Assembly (NCBI RefSeq): GCF_001887355.1
Contig: NZ_MPIN01000007.1
Span: 84,888-148,887 of the forward strand
DNA: 64,000 bases
DNA from: Cystobacter ferrugineus
GTDB lineage: Bacteria; Myxococcota; Myxococcia; Myxococcales; Myxococcaceae
Reading direction: 5' to 3'
The position numbers and the translations under genes are program-made. Under the pieces are notes generated by a model. That model was not told where the DNA came from, searched no databases, and saw only the letters and a list, made by a program, of their open reading frames with translations. Positions 19,093 to 27,693 of the stretch are shown here, one piece after another. Position 1 is the first letter of the stretch. Each line of letters starts with the position of its first letter.

Positions 19093-19905
19093 ATGACGAC
19101 CCTGGGAAGCATGGGCGCGGCACACAAGCTGAATCGGATCTCCACGTTCCTGGCCCGCCGTGATCTCGGAGAGCTGACGAAAACCGCTCTGCGCACGAGC
19201 GTGGGGATCGAGCGGGCGGACCTGCTCCTCTTGCTGGGCAGCAGTCTGCCGCGAACGGCCGAGTGGGCCGCCGCCGCCTTCGCCTCGGGGATCGCCGAAC
19301 GCTTCATGATCGCCGGTGGTATCGGTCACTCGACCTCGATGTTGAGGGAGGCGGTTCGCAACGATCCCCGGTACTCGGGCATCGAGCTGGAGGGCAGGAG
19401 CGAAGCGGAAATCATGGCGCACATCGCCGCCCGCTCCGCGGGGCTGGCTCCGCGCGACATCCTCCTGGAAACCGAGTCGACCAACTGCGGGGACAACGCG
19501 ATCCAGTCCAGACGTGTCTTGAAGCAGCTCGGGTTGTCGCCACGGACCGTCATCCTGGTGCAGGACCCGACCATGCAACTCAGGACCCACGCGTCCTTCG
19601 TCCTGTACTGGAACGCCGAGGCGGAAGGCGTCCAGCTCATCAGCCAGGCGCCCTTCGTTCCCCAGCTCGTGGTGCGGGACGGCGCGTTCGCCATCGAGCC
19701 GGGGACCGATGCCGGGCCGATCTGGAGCGTGGAGCGCTTCATCTCGCTCCTCCTGGGGGAGATTCCACGGCTCCACGACGATGAGGCGGGCTATGGCCCT
19801 CGCGGGAAGGGATTCATTGCCCACGTGGACGTGCCCGAGGACATCCTGGAGGCCTATCGCCAGCTCCTCCCGGAGTTCGGCTCCCTGGTGCGCAAGCCCG
19901 CCTGA
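19093..19905 (+). CDS. YdcF/ElyC family protein (DUF218)
   Basis: 270 residues. The DUF218 core is visible: LLLLGSSLPRTAEWAAAAFASG, FMIAGGIGHST, a GRSEAEIM helix, LLETESTNCGDNAIQSRRVL and a Rossmann-like strand TVILVQDPTMQLRT. Relatives are YdcF (binds S-adenosylmethionine in vitro) and SanA/ElyC (envelope maintenance). No transmembrane segment is seen here, so it resembles cytosolic YdcF. The RBS GGAG lies ahead of the ATG. It is flanked by unrelated genes, so no pathway can be read from context. Confidence 0.8.
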   Translation: MTTLGSMGAAHKLNRISTFLARRDLGELTKTALRTSVGIERADLLLLLGSSLPRTAEWAAAAFASGIAERFMIAGGIGHSTSMLREAVRNDPRYSGIELEGRSEAEIMAHIAARSAGLAPRDILLETESTNCGDNAIQSRRVLKQLGLSPRTVILVQDPTMQLRTHASFVLYWNAEAEGVQLISQAPFVPQLVVRDGAFAIEPGTDAGPIWSVERFISLLLGEIPRLHDDEAGYGPRGKGFIAHVDVPEDILEAYRQLLPEFGSLVRKPA

Positions 19906-19935
19906 CGGGGTGCCGTTCGCGCGGTGGCTGGCCGG

Positions 19936-20310
19936 TCAGGAGCCGCCCCGGCGGATGAGGGGCAGCTTCGCCCGGGAGTAGGTCTGCTTCCTGCGCAATC
20001 GCCCTTGCGCGAAGTGCAGCACATCCAGTCCCTCCCAATGGAAGGCCTGTCCGATTCCTGTACGGAAAAGCAATTGTTTGAGTCTCTCGGAGCCGGTCAC
20101 TCCCCACGCTTGCGACAGGTCATGCTGGCAGCGCCACTGGAGCACCACCTTGCCCGCGGCCTCGTCCACCAGCATGTCCTGGGTGATGAAGCGGAGGCGT
20201 CCGAACACGCCTCGGAACTGGGGCTCGAAGGCCGCCCGGATGGCCGGGATGCCCCGGGCGTGGTGACCCTCGAGGGTCTCGTAGACGGCGTCCTCGGCGA
20301 AGTACGTCAT
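19936..20310 (-). CDS. NTF2-like (SnoaL-like) protein with displaced N-terminus
   Basis: 124 residues from the only in-frame ATG. The reading frame is coherent further upstream (RSELEALVLRFTNAFNRDNLDEV), exactly the first helix expected in NTF2-like proteins, but no ATG or GTG exists before an in-frame TAG. An ATG at 20399 lies at the correct distance but one base out of frame, and it overlaps the stop of the symporter remnant. The gene therefore seems to have suffered a 1-bp indel near its start, so the product may be truncated or absent. Core motifs include FAEDAVYETLEGHHARGIPAI and VVLQWRC. Function unknown. Confidence 0.6.
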   Translation of the reverse strand: MTYFAEDAVYETLEGHHARGIPAIRAAFEPQFRGVFGRLRFITQDMLVDEAAGKVVLQWRCQHDLSQAWGVTGSERLKQLLFRTGIGQAFHWEGLDVLHFAQGRLRRKQTYSRAKLPLIRRGGS

Positions 20311-20395
20311 TACTTCGTCCAGGTTGTCGCGGTTGAAGGCATTGGTGAAGCGCAGGACGAGGGCTTCCAGTTCGCTCCGGGGCGTGGTGCTGTCT

Positions 20396-20875
20396 TCATG
20401 CCAGACCCCCTATCAAAATTGGACACGTCCTCTCCGCGCCCATGGCGCCGAAGACCACGGGTTCGCAATACACCCAGCGATAGGGCAGGGTGAGGCGCGG
20501 CTTGATGGCATACGCGAGGAATTGCTCGCCGTAGTACGTCTAGCCAATCGTGATGGCTTTGGCGAAGGAGCCATGCACCCAGCTCCAGAACAGCGCCCCG
20601 GGTCCACCGCTCACGATGGTCGTGGCCACTCCCGTGATGTTGCCCCATGGACGCCCCAGCGCCGTCATGAACGCCTGGAAGGGGTTCAGGCTGCCTTCAC
20701 CCGTGGATTGCATGAGCTCCACGGCCCATAGGCTCCCCCGAAAGCGCGCCACCTGAACGAACCGGAGCCGGATCGTCAGGAACACACCGGTTCCCAACAG
20801 GAGCGCCAACATCCACGGCCCCCACACGGCGTTGCTTGCTACATCGATGGCACGGCGGATGGATTCGGGCCGCAT
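20396..20875 (-). pseudogene. Remnant of an alanine/glycine:cation symporter (AGCS family)
   Basis: The first ~95 codons match the N-terminus of AGCS carriers (LLGTGVFLTIRLRFVQVARF, NPFQAFMTALG, GNITGVATTIVSGGPGALFW). The frame then jumps to the C-terminal hallmark ITIG-stop-TYYGEQFLAY, where the stop (TAG) stands in place of the conserved Trp. It continues in frame with KPRLTLPYRWVY and ends at a TGA at 20398. The middle ~300 residues are deleted and one nonsense codon is present, so no carrier can be made. The remnant ends at the start of the displaced NTF2-like gene, so the whole 19.9-20.9 kb stretch is decaying. Confidence 0.8.
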
Positions 20876-20936
20876 GACCTTCCGTCATACTCCCGTGGCA
20901 AGCTCCGCGGCACGCCATCGCGAGGACAGACCGCTC

Positions 20937-22220
20937 ATGATCGTTCCCTCTCCCTCCCGTGAACTCCTCGAGCTCTGGGCGGACGTCCACCCCGTGGACC
21001 TGCCGCCCCCCGCCCTCGTGCGCCAGCCCCATGTGGGCGCCGCGCTCCGGCGTCTGCGCGACGCCGCTCCGGAACTGTTCCACCTCGAGGAAGTGGGACG
21101 CTCGGTGGAGGGTCGGCCGCTCGAGCTCGTGCGCTTCGGTCAGGGCCCGCTCCACCTCCTGCTCTGGTCCCAGATGCACGGCGACGAGCCCTCCGCCACC
21201 TCCGCGCTCCTCGATCTGCTCGAATACGTCCACCGCCACCGCCACTCCCCCCGGGTGACGCGTTGGCTCTCCTCGCTCACCGTGCATGCGCTCCCCCTGC
21301 TCAACCCGGATGGCGCCGAGCGCTTCCAGCGACGCAACGCGCAAGGCATCGACATCAACCGCGACGCCCTGGCGCTCCAGACGCCCGAGGGCCGCACGCT
21401 CAAGGCGGTGCGGGATCGGCTCCAGCCGGCGCTCGGCTTCAACCTCCATGACCAGAGCTGGCGCACGGCGGTGGGCGACACGGGGCGGCCCGCCTCCATC
21501 TCCGTGCTGGCCCCTCCCTTCGACGCCGCGCGCAACGACAACCCCGGGCGGGTGTTCGCCAAGAAGGTCTGCGCCGTCATCCGCGATGCCCTGGAGCCGC
21601 TCATCCCCGGGCAGATTGGCCGCTTCGATGACTCCTTCGAGGCGCGCGCCTTTGGCGACAACCTGGGGCGCTGGGGCACTCCCACCGTGCTCATCGAGAC
21701 GGGCCCCTGGCCCTCGCCCGAGCCCGATGAGCCCATGCTCCGGCTCACCTTCGTGGCCCTGACGTCCGCCCTGGAGTCGCTCGCCCAGGGAAGCGCGGAG
21801 CACGCCGACGTCGGCCGCTACGAGTCCATCCCCTTCAATCGAAGCAACGGGCTGCTGCACCTGCTCATCCGGGGCGCCCAGGTGTTTGGCGAGGCGGGCG
21901 ACGCCTTCGTCGCGGACCTCGGGGTGGTGGCGCAGCGGGCGCTGCGCCAGCGCGAGGGCGCCCCGTGCATCGTGCTCACGGGAACCCTCGAGGAGCTGGG
22001 AGACCTGAGCGTCCTGGGGGCGATGGAGGTGGTGGATGGCTCGGGCCTCACGGTCGTTCCGCTCCCCCCCGGGGACGTGAAGGCCGGACAGGTGCTGCCG
22101 CTGCCTCCCCGGAGCGCCCGGGTGGTGCGCACGGAGCAACCCGCGGAGCTGATGGTGTTGCGGCCGGTGGATTCCGCCGGGAACCACCGCGTGGAGCGGG
22201 TCATCCGTTACGAGCGCTGA
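20937..22220 (+). CDS. M14-family zinc carboxypeptidase
   Basis: 427 residues from the ATG at 20937 (GAGGA upstream). Zinc ligands are His81 and Glu84 (SQMHGDEPSAT) and His171 (NLHDQS); substrate-binding residues are in LLNPDGAERF and DINRD (Asn141, Arg142); the catalytic Glu is in TVLIETGPWP. No signal peptide is evident, which points to cytosolic use of imported peptides, unless secretion is non-classical. The C-terminal ~120 residues form a beta-rich extension of the kind seen in bacterial M14 proteins. The hairpin ahead of the next gene lies 30 bp downstream. Confidence 0.88.
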   Translation: MIVPSPSRELLELWADVHPVDLPPPALVRQPHVGAALRRLRDAAPELFHLEEVGRSVEGRPLELVRFGQGPLHLLLWSQMHGDEPSATSALLDLLEYVHRHRHSPRVTRWLSSLTVHALPLLNPDGAERFQRRNAQGIDINRDALALQTPEGRTLKAVRDRLQPALGFNLHDQSWRTAVGDTGRPASISVLAPPFDAARNDNPGRVFAKKVCAVIRDALEPLIPGQIGRFDDSFEARAFGDNLGRWGTPTVLIETGPWPSPEPDEPMLRLTFVALTSALESLAQGSAEHADVGRYESIPFNRSNGLLHLLIRGAQVFGEAGDAFVADLGVVAQRALRQREGAPCIVLTGTLEELGDLSVLGAMEVVDGSGLTVVPLPPGDVKAGQVLPLPPRSARVVRTEQPAELMVLRPVDSAGNHRVERVIRYER

Positions 22221-22249
22221 TTCCCAGTTTCCAAGAAATATGGCAAAGG

Positions 22250-22277
22250 ATTCCCCTCCGCATCCCAGGAGGGGAAT
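22250..22277 (+). promoter_or_regulatory. Perfect 10-bp hairpin that buries the RBS of the TonB receptor gene
   Basis: ATTCCCCTCC (22250-22259) pairs with GGAGGGGAAT (22268-22277) across an 8-nt loop. The 3' arm contains the Shine-Dalgarno AGGAGG and ends 3 nt before the GTG start at 22281. The stem would block ribosome binding unless opened. There is no U-run, so it is less likely to be a terminator. Confidence 0.55.
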
Positions 22278-22280
22278 GAC

Positions 22281-25200
22281 GTGGACTCGCAGGTTGCACG
22301 CGTGCGCGCGTGGTGTGTGCTGTTGTTGCTGTGGGGCACCAGCGCGATGGCGCAGGGCACGGCGGTCATCGTCGGGAAGATCATCAACGGCGCGGACAAG
22401 CAGGCCGTGCAGGACGCGGTGGTGACGGCCACCTCGCCGAGCCTCCAGGGCGAGCAGGTGGTGGTGTCGGACGCCAGCGGCCTCTACCGCATTCCGCAAC
22501 TGCCGCCGGGCGTCTACACCCTCCGGGTGGACCGCGAGGGGTTCAAGCCCTACTCCCGGCCGGACATCCAACTGCGAATCGACCGCACCATCCGCTTCAA
22601 CGTGGAGCTGCTGCCGGAGGCGGGCCTGAGCGAGGACGTGGTCGTCGTGGCCACGCCGCCCACGGTGGACGTGGGCTCGAGCACGCAAGGCGTGAGCGTG
22701 GATACCGCCCAGCTTCGCAACCTCGCGTTGATCCGCCCGGGCAGCAAGGGCTCGGCGTCGCGCTCCTTCGAGTCCCTGGCCGAGCTGGCGCCGGGCGCGC
22801 AGGAAGACGCCTTCGGGGTGAGCATCAATGGCAGCACCTCGCCCGAGAGCCAGTACGTGGTGGATGGCCTGTCGGTGAATGATCCCGCGGTGGGCACCAT
22901 CGGCACGCCGCTGTCGGTGGAGTTCATCAAGGAGGTCAACGTCATCACCGGCGGCTACATGCCCGAGTACGGCCGCTCCACGGGCGGGGTGCTCAACGTG
23001 GTCACCAAGTCCGGCTCCAACGAGTTCCATGGCTCCGTCTTCGGCACCATCGCCCCGGGCTTCCTGCAGACGCCGGGGCTGGAGATCAAGCGGGCCGGGA
23101 GCGTCATCTCCGCGCAGGGCACGCCGTGGAACCAGGGGGACGTGGGCTTCGAGCTGGGGGGCCCCATCCTGCGCGACAGGCTCTGGTTCTACGCGGGCGC
23201 GGCGCCCTCGTTCAATCGCATCCAGGTCGCCCGGCAGATCAGCGCCTTGAACCTGTGCACGGAGGTCAATCCCGCCATCGGCTGTACGAAGGTGGGGGCG
23301 GTGCAGAAGGATCCGGTCACCGGCTTCCAGGTCGCCACGCCCATCGAGGGCACCCGGGTGGAGCGCTTCGCGGACGAGCGGACCCTGCAGTACATCGGCA
23401 AGCTCACCTATCTCTTCAACCCGGACCACACCCTGAGCGTGTCGGTGTATGGCACGCCCAACCAGTCCGGCGGTCCGGGCCGCTACGCCTTCAGCCGCGA
23501 TGGAGCCCCGGAGGTGTGCACCAGCGGGCTGTCGTGCACTTCCAACGTGCAGGGGGCGTATGAAGCCATCGCCACCCGTCGCACCGGGGGCGCCATGGAC
23601 GTGGTGGCCAAGCAGTCCTCGTCCTTCTTCGACAAGTCCCTGCTGCTCGACGCGACCGTGGGCTGGCACCACCAGCAGGCCTCCTCGCTGCCGACGGATG
23701 GCTCGGGGCTGTCCAGCGGCTGGGGCCTGTCCGCCACGCCCAACATCTCCTGGCGGCGCACGAGCAACCCGGGCTACCACTCCATCACCGAGTTCGAGAC
23801 CCTGCCGGATCCTTCCGTCTGTGAGGGCGGGCGCTGCCCGGTCTCCTCGTACACGACGGGAGGGCCTGGCACCATCAGCGTCTCGTCGCTCAATCGCTAT
23901 CAGGGCAAGGTGCTGGGGACGTACCTGTTCCAGGCCCTGGGCCACCATGTGCTCAAGGCCGGCTTCGATGGCGAGGGCGCCAGTTTCTACAACAACCGGG
24001 CGCGCACGGGACTGGCACCCTGGGTCGAGTGCCGCAACGGCACGTGCTTCTACACCCAGAACCAGTACGGCTACCTCGAGGCGCCGGACGTGCCCGTGTT
24101 CGACCCGAGCAAGGAGGGCACGTCCACCTCGATGACCCTGGGCGGCTTCGTGCAGGATAGCTGGTCCGTGCTCGACAAGGTCACCGTCAACGTGGGCGTG
24201 CGCTACGACACCCAGACCATCTGGGGGTTGGATGGCAAGGTGGGGTTGAGCCTTCCCCACCAGTGGTCGCCCCGCCTGGGCGTCATCTATGACTTCACCC
24301 AGCAGGGCCGCTCGAAGCTCTATGCCAACTTCGCGCGCTTCTACGAGAACGTCCCCCTCGACATGGCAGACCTGTCCTTCCCCCAGCAGCGGCTGCTGTC
24401 GGCCACCTACAACGCTCCCGCCTGCAACCCCTCCCGCCCGGGCGACCTCGCGCCGGGAGGCGCCTGCAACTCGAACAGCAACCGGCAGCCCCTGGGCGAT
24501 CCGGAGAACCCCAACCAGTACTGGAGCTCCCAGGGCGGAGACCGCGTGCCGGTGGATCCCAACATCCGGGCGCAGTCCAGTGACGAGCTCGTCGTGGGCG
24601 CGGAGTACGAGCTCGTGTTCGGCCGCCTGGGCGCTTCCTACACGAAGCGCTACCTCAATGACGTCATCGAGGACATGAGCCGCGACGACGGCAGCACCTT
24701 CTTCCTGGGCAATCCCGGCAAGGGCACCTCGACGGACTTCCCCCTGGCCCGCCGCGACTACGACGCGGTGAATGTCTATTACACCAAGACCTTCTCCAAC
24801 TCGTGGCTGGCGCAGGTGAGCTACACGGCGTCCTCGCTGCGCGGCAACTACTCGGGCCTCTTCCGGGCGGACACCAATCAGTTGTCTCCCAACCTGACGC
24901 GCGACTTCGATCTGCTGTCGCTCACCACCAACCGTGACGGGCCGCTGCCGGGAGATCGCACGCACGCGTTCAAGGCCTTTGGCGCCAAGGAGTTCCGCGT
25001 GTCGCGCGACCTGAACATCGACCTCGGTGGGAGCTACCGGGTGCGCTCGGGCTCGCCGCTCAACTACCTGGGCTACCACCCGCGGCGCGACGGCGCGGAG
25101 ACGTTCATCCTGCCGCGTGGCAGCGCGGGCCGGCTCCCGTGGGTTCACAACATCGACGGGCACCTGGGCCTGAACTATCGGCTGGGTGGCGACACCTCGC

Positions 25201-25478
25201 TCGGCGTCACCCTGGATGTCTTCAACCTCTTCAACTTCCAGCAGGTGACGGACGTGGATCAGGTGTTCACGTTCACCCAGGTTCTCCCCATCGAGGATGG
25301 GGGCAAGCCCGCCGATGTGGCGAGCTGCGCCGGGCCGGACATCACCGGGTGCCGCGTGCGCTCCTCGGCGGCCAACAACCCCCTCATCACCAACACGGAC
25401 ATCAACCCCAACTTCAAGCGCCCCATCGCCTACCAGTCGCCGCGCTCCGTCCGTCTGGGAATGCGGCTGAGCTTCTAG
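22281..25478 (+). CDS. TonB-dependent outer-membrane receptor with N-terminal carboxypeptidase-regulatory-like domain
   Basis: 1065 residues starting at GTG behind AGGAGG. Signal peptide ends near AMAQ. Residues ~28-112 form a CarboxypepD_reg-like Ig domain (VIVGKIINGADKQAVQDAVV, GLYRIPQLPPGVYTLRV). The plug follows (VSINGSTSPESQYVVDGLSVND, VNVITGGYMPEYGRSTGGVLNVVTKSGSNEFHG) and then a ~22-strand barrel ending in the outer-membrane signature PRSVRLGMRLSF. The Oar-like arrangement is common in myxobacteria, where such proteins import peptides or glycans or act in development. It is followed at 24 bp by a lipoprotein gene, its likely partner. Confidence 0.92.
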   Translation: MDSQVARVRAWCVLLLLWGTSAMAQGTAVIVGKIINGADKQAVQDAVVTATSPSLQGEQVVVSDASGLYRIPQLPPGVYTLRVDREGFKPYSRPDIQLRIDRTIRFNVELLPEAGLSEDVVVVATPPTVDVGSSTQGVSVDTAQLRNLALIRPGSKGSASRSFESLAELAPGAQEDAFGVSINGSTSPESQYVVDGLSVNDPAVGTIGTPLSVEFIKEVNVITGGYMPEYGRSTGGVLNVVTKSGSNEFHGSVFGTIAPGFLQTPGLEIKRAGSVISAQGTPWNQGDVGFELGGPILRDRLWFYAGAAPSFNRIQVARQISALNLCTEVNPAIGCTKVGAVQKDPVTGFQVATPIEGTRVERFADERTLQYIGKLTYLFNPDHTLSVSVYGTPNQSGGPGRYAFSRDGAPEVCTSGLSCTSNVQGAYEAIATRRTGGAMDVVAKQSSSFFDKSLLLDATVGWHHQQASSLPTDGSGLSSGWGLSATPNISWRRTSNPGYHSITEFETLPDPSVCEGGRCPVSSYTTGGPGTISVSSLNRYQGKVLGTYLFQALGHHVLKAGFDGEGASFYNNRARTGLAPWVECRNGTCFYTQNQYGYLEAPDVPVFDPSKEGTSTSMTLGGFVQDSWSVLDKVTVNVGVRYDTQTIWGLDGKVGLSLPHQWSPRLGVIYDFTQQGRSKLYANFARFYENVPLDMADLSFPQQRLLSATYNAPACNPSRPGDLAPGGACNSNSNRQPLGDPENPNQYWSSQGGDRVPVDPNIRAQSSDELVVGAEYELVFGRLGASYTKRYLNDVIEDMSRDDGSTFFLGNPGKGTSTDFPLARRDYDAVNVYYTKTFSNSWLAQVSYTASSLRGNYSGLFRADTNQLSPNLTRDFDLLSLTTNRDGPLPGDRTHAFKAFGAKEFRVSRDLNIDLGGSYRVRSGSPLNYLGYHPRRDGAETFILPRGSAGRLPWVHNIDGHLGLNYRLGGDTSLGVTLDVFNLFNFQQVTDVDQVFTFTQVLPIEDGGKPADVASCAGPDITGCRVRSSAANNPLITNTDINPNFKRPIAYQSPRSVRLGMRLSF

Positions 25479-25502
25479 GCGCGTGCACCCCGGAGAGACA
25501 TC

Positions 25503-26234
25503 ATGAAGCGTGGATTGATTGGTTTGGGGTTGCTCCTGGGCGCCTGTGGGGCCCAGCGGCAGGAGCCGCAGTGTGTGGTGGCGCGGGCCGTGTTCGACGG
25601 CTCCGTCGGCTCGTTCGCGGCCACCTATTCGCTCAAGTCGGGCGAGGATCCGGCACGCGCCTGCGCCCAGCTCGAGTCCGAGCCGGTGGGCCTGCAGAAG
25701 TACCTCGGCGAGGAGGGGGCACTGGATTCGGTGAGCCTGCGCACCGAGCGGGTGGGCAAGTTGGTGAATGAGGCGAAGCTGGACCCCGCGGCCGCGAACC
25801 AGCCCAACTCCGTGGGCGCGTTGACGAGCGAGGCCCCGGGGCCGGACAACTTCTGCGAGGTGCCCGTCCTCAACCCCACGCGCCTGGTCACGCTCGACTC
25901 GTCGTCGGAGGGGGCCAAGGACTTGACGTACGAGTGGTCGGGGCTGCGCATCTACAACACCCCCTCCATCCCCGGCACGCAGTTCATCGCGGACCTGCGC
26001 TACACGGAGAACGGGTGCGTCGCCGAGTACACCGTGCGCGGCATCTGGCCCGTGGTGGCTTGCGGAAGTGGCTCGAAAAGCGACGCGCAGCCGCCAGTCG
26101 AGTCGAAGTGCGACCCCTACGCGGACCCGCCCACGCGCCTGCGCGGCTCGGGCATCAACCCCAGCTTCCCCGTGAAGTGCGACCCCGTCGCCCTCATCTG
26201 CGTGCTGACGGGCGAGGTGCCTTCCGTTCCGTAG
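25503..26234 (+). CDS. Lipoprotein co-transcribed with the TonB receptor
   Basis: 243 residues with a clear lipobox (GLLLGAC). The mature protein has eight or more cysteines (QCVVARA, DPARACAQL, NFCEVPVL, NGCVAEY, VACGSG, SKCDPY, VKCDPVALICVL), suggesting several disulfides, and a beta-rich C-terminus. Family not recognised. The Shine-Dalgarno GGAGA precedes the ATG and the gene lies 24 bp behind the receptor, so it probably caps or assists the transporter at the outer membrane. A bidirectional terminator follows. Confidence 0.75.
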   Translation: MKRGLIGLGLLLGACGAQRQEPQCVVARAVFDGSVGSFAATYSLKSGEDPARACAQLESEPVGLQKYLGEEGALDSVSLRTERVGKLVNEAKLDPAAANQPNSVGALTSEAPGPDNFCEVPVLNPTRLVTLDSSSEGAKDLTYEWSGLRIYNTPSIPGTQFIADLRYTENGCVAEYTVRGIWPVVACGSGSKSDAQPPVESKCDPYADPPTRLRGSGINPSFPVKCDPVALICVLTGEVPSVP

Positions 26235-26270
26235 CCCCGGGAACTCGGGCGGCTCTTTCTCTGGAGGTGG

Positions 26271-26299
26271 GAAAAAGCGTCACTCCCATGCGCTTTTTC
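26271..26299 (+). terminator. Terminator after the TonB receptor/lipoprotein operon
   Basis: GAAAAAGCG (26271-26279) pairs perfectly with CGCTTTTTC (26291-26299), an 11-nt loop, with the T-run in the 3' arm. Works on both strands. Confidence 0.8.
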
Positions 26300-26436
26300 T
26301 CAGAATCCTGGAGTGAATCTTTGAGTGACAGGCTTTTGCTCCGTGCTCGGAAACTCCACGAGGATTGGAGGCGATAATCCTACATATAACCAGTACGTGC
26401 GCTGAGTACGTACGGTCTTCACTCCAGGACTTCGAG

Positions 26437-27633
26437 ATGAGCGTTCGCTTCCACTCGCCCAGGTCGCTGTTCCACCGAACCCACGCTCAGCCCTCCTCGC
26501 AGCCCAGGCAGCTCTCGCCGTCCAAGCCGCTGCCGATGCCCCCCGAGGCCCAGCAGAAGACCGCTCCCGCGCTCAACAAGCCGCTGCCGAGTCTGCCCCC
26601 CGAGGCGTCCGCGCCGACGGTGAAGAAGCAGCCGGCCCCCGCCACCCCGGCCGGGGCGCTGCTCGTCCCCGTCAACAACAACAATGGGATGCTCGCGAGC
26701 TCGGGCAATGCGGTCAACCTGCCGGCTCCCGCGCCCTTCAAGGCAGCTCAGGGCGCCAGGCCGAACAAGCTCGTCGATGCCCAGGGCCCCAAGGTGGAGA
26801 AGAACCTTCCGGGAGCCACGCTGACGGCGCAGGCGGGCTCGGCGAGCCTGACCACCGTCAAACACAACGCCAAGGGCTCCCACCAACTGTACGTCCAGGG
26901 CGAGGCCAACGGGCCCAACGCCTCCTTCGTGGCCAACGTGGAGCACGAGGGCCGCCTGGGGTCGAGCAGCGCGCAGTTCGTCGCCGACGCCAATGCCCTC
27001 AAGGTGCAGGGCCAGGCGGGCTATAGCCTCGACACGCGCAGCCACGCGTACACGGCGAATGCGTTCCTCAAGGCCGAGACCTCGGTGGGGGTCGCGGCTC
27101 AGCTGACCCATGACTTCAACGAGCACGTGGGTGTGCACGCGACGGGGTCGGCGAGGGCCTCCGCCCTGGCGGTCGCGGAGGGCAGTTTGGCCTTCGATCC
27201 GAAGAACCGCACGGCCCTGGTGGCGGGCAGGGTCGGCGCGGGGGCGAGCGCCGAGGCCAATGCCACCTTCGGTGGCCATGTGGGCCGCCTGCACGGCTCC
27301 GTCACCCTGGGCGCGGTCGCGGGCGCGACGGCGACCGCCGGCGGCAGGGCCGGGTTCGACAAGGGCAAGCTCACGCTCGCCACGGACGTGAAGGCCGCGA
27401 TGGGCGTGGGGACCCGCGTCAGGACCGAGGTGGCGCTCGACACCAGCCACCACCCCAAGCCCTCGATCAAGCAGGGGCTGGTGAACTCCGGTCTGGTGGG
27501 TCTGACGCCGGGACTCCCGGCGGCGAGCCAGGGCCCGATGACCGGTCATTCCCATTCGGCGCTCGGGGCCCTGTTCAAGTCGAGCATGTTGGCCACGGCG
27601 CCCGGGCTCCCCCAGGTGTCCCACCACACGTGA
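26437..27633 (+). CDS. Ala/Gly-rich repetitive protein of unknown function
   Basis: 398 residues, not recognised. No signal peptide. Residues ~1-75 are basic and Pro-rich (QPRQLSPSKPLPMPPEAQ, KPLPSLPPEASAP), a likely flexible tether. Residues ~125-370 show short alternating strands of small residues with turns (GEANGPNASFVANVEHEGRL, GVHATGSARASALAVAEGSL, GATATAGGRAGFDKGKLTLA), an amphipathic beta pattern reminiscent of beta-solenoid or channel-like structures. Aromatic residues are rare. The upstream 26300-26436 region is unusually A/T-rich and probably carries its promoter. No motif hints at an enzyme. Confidence 0.65.
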   Translation: MSVRFHSPRSLFHRTHAQPSSQPRQLSPSKPLPMPPEAQQKTAPALNKPLPSLPPEASAPTVKKQPAPATPAGALLVPVNNNNGMLASSGNAVNLPAPAPFKAAQGARPNKLVDAQGPKVEKNLPGATLTAQAGSASLTTVKHNAKGSHQLYVQGEANGPNASFVANVEHEGRLGSSSAQFVADANALKVQGQAGYSLDTRSHAYTANAFLKAETSVGVAAQLTHDFNEHVGVHATGSARASALAVAEGSLAFDPKNRTALVAGRVGAGASAEANATFGGHVGRLHGSVTLGAVAGATATAGGRAGFDKGKLTLATDVKAAMGVGTRVRTEVALDTSHHPKPSIKQGLVNSGLVGLTPGLPAASQGPMTGHSHSALGALFKSSMLATAPGLPQVSHHT

Positions 27634-27693
27634 TGCGTCGAGGCCGTCCCCCGTTGGTGGCCCGTTCATGAGTACTCGAGTCCAGGAGTCGTG

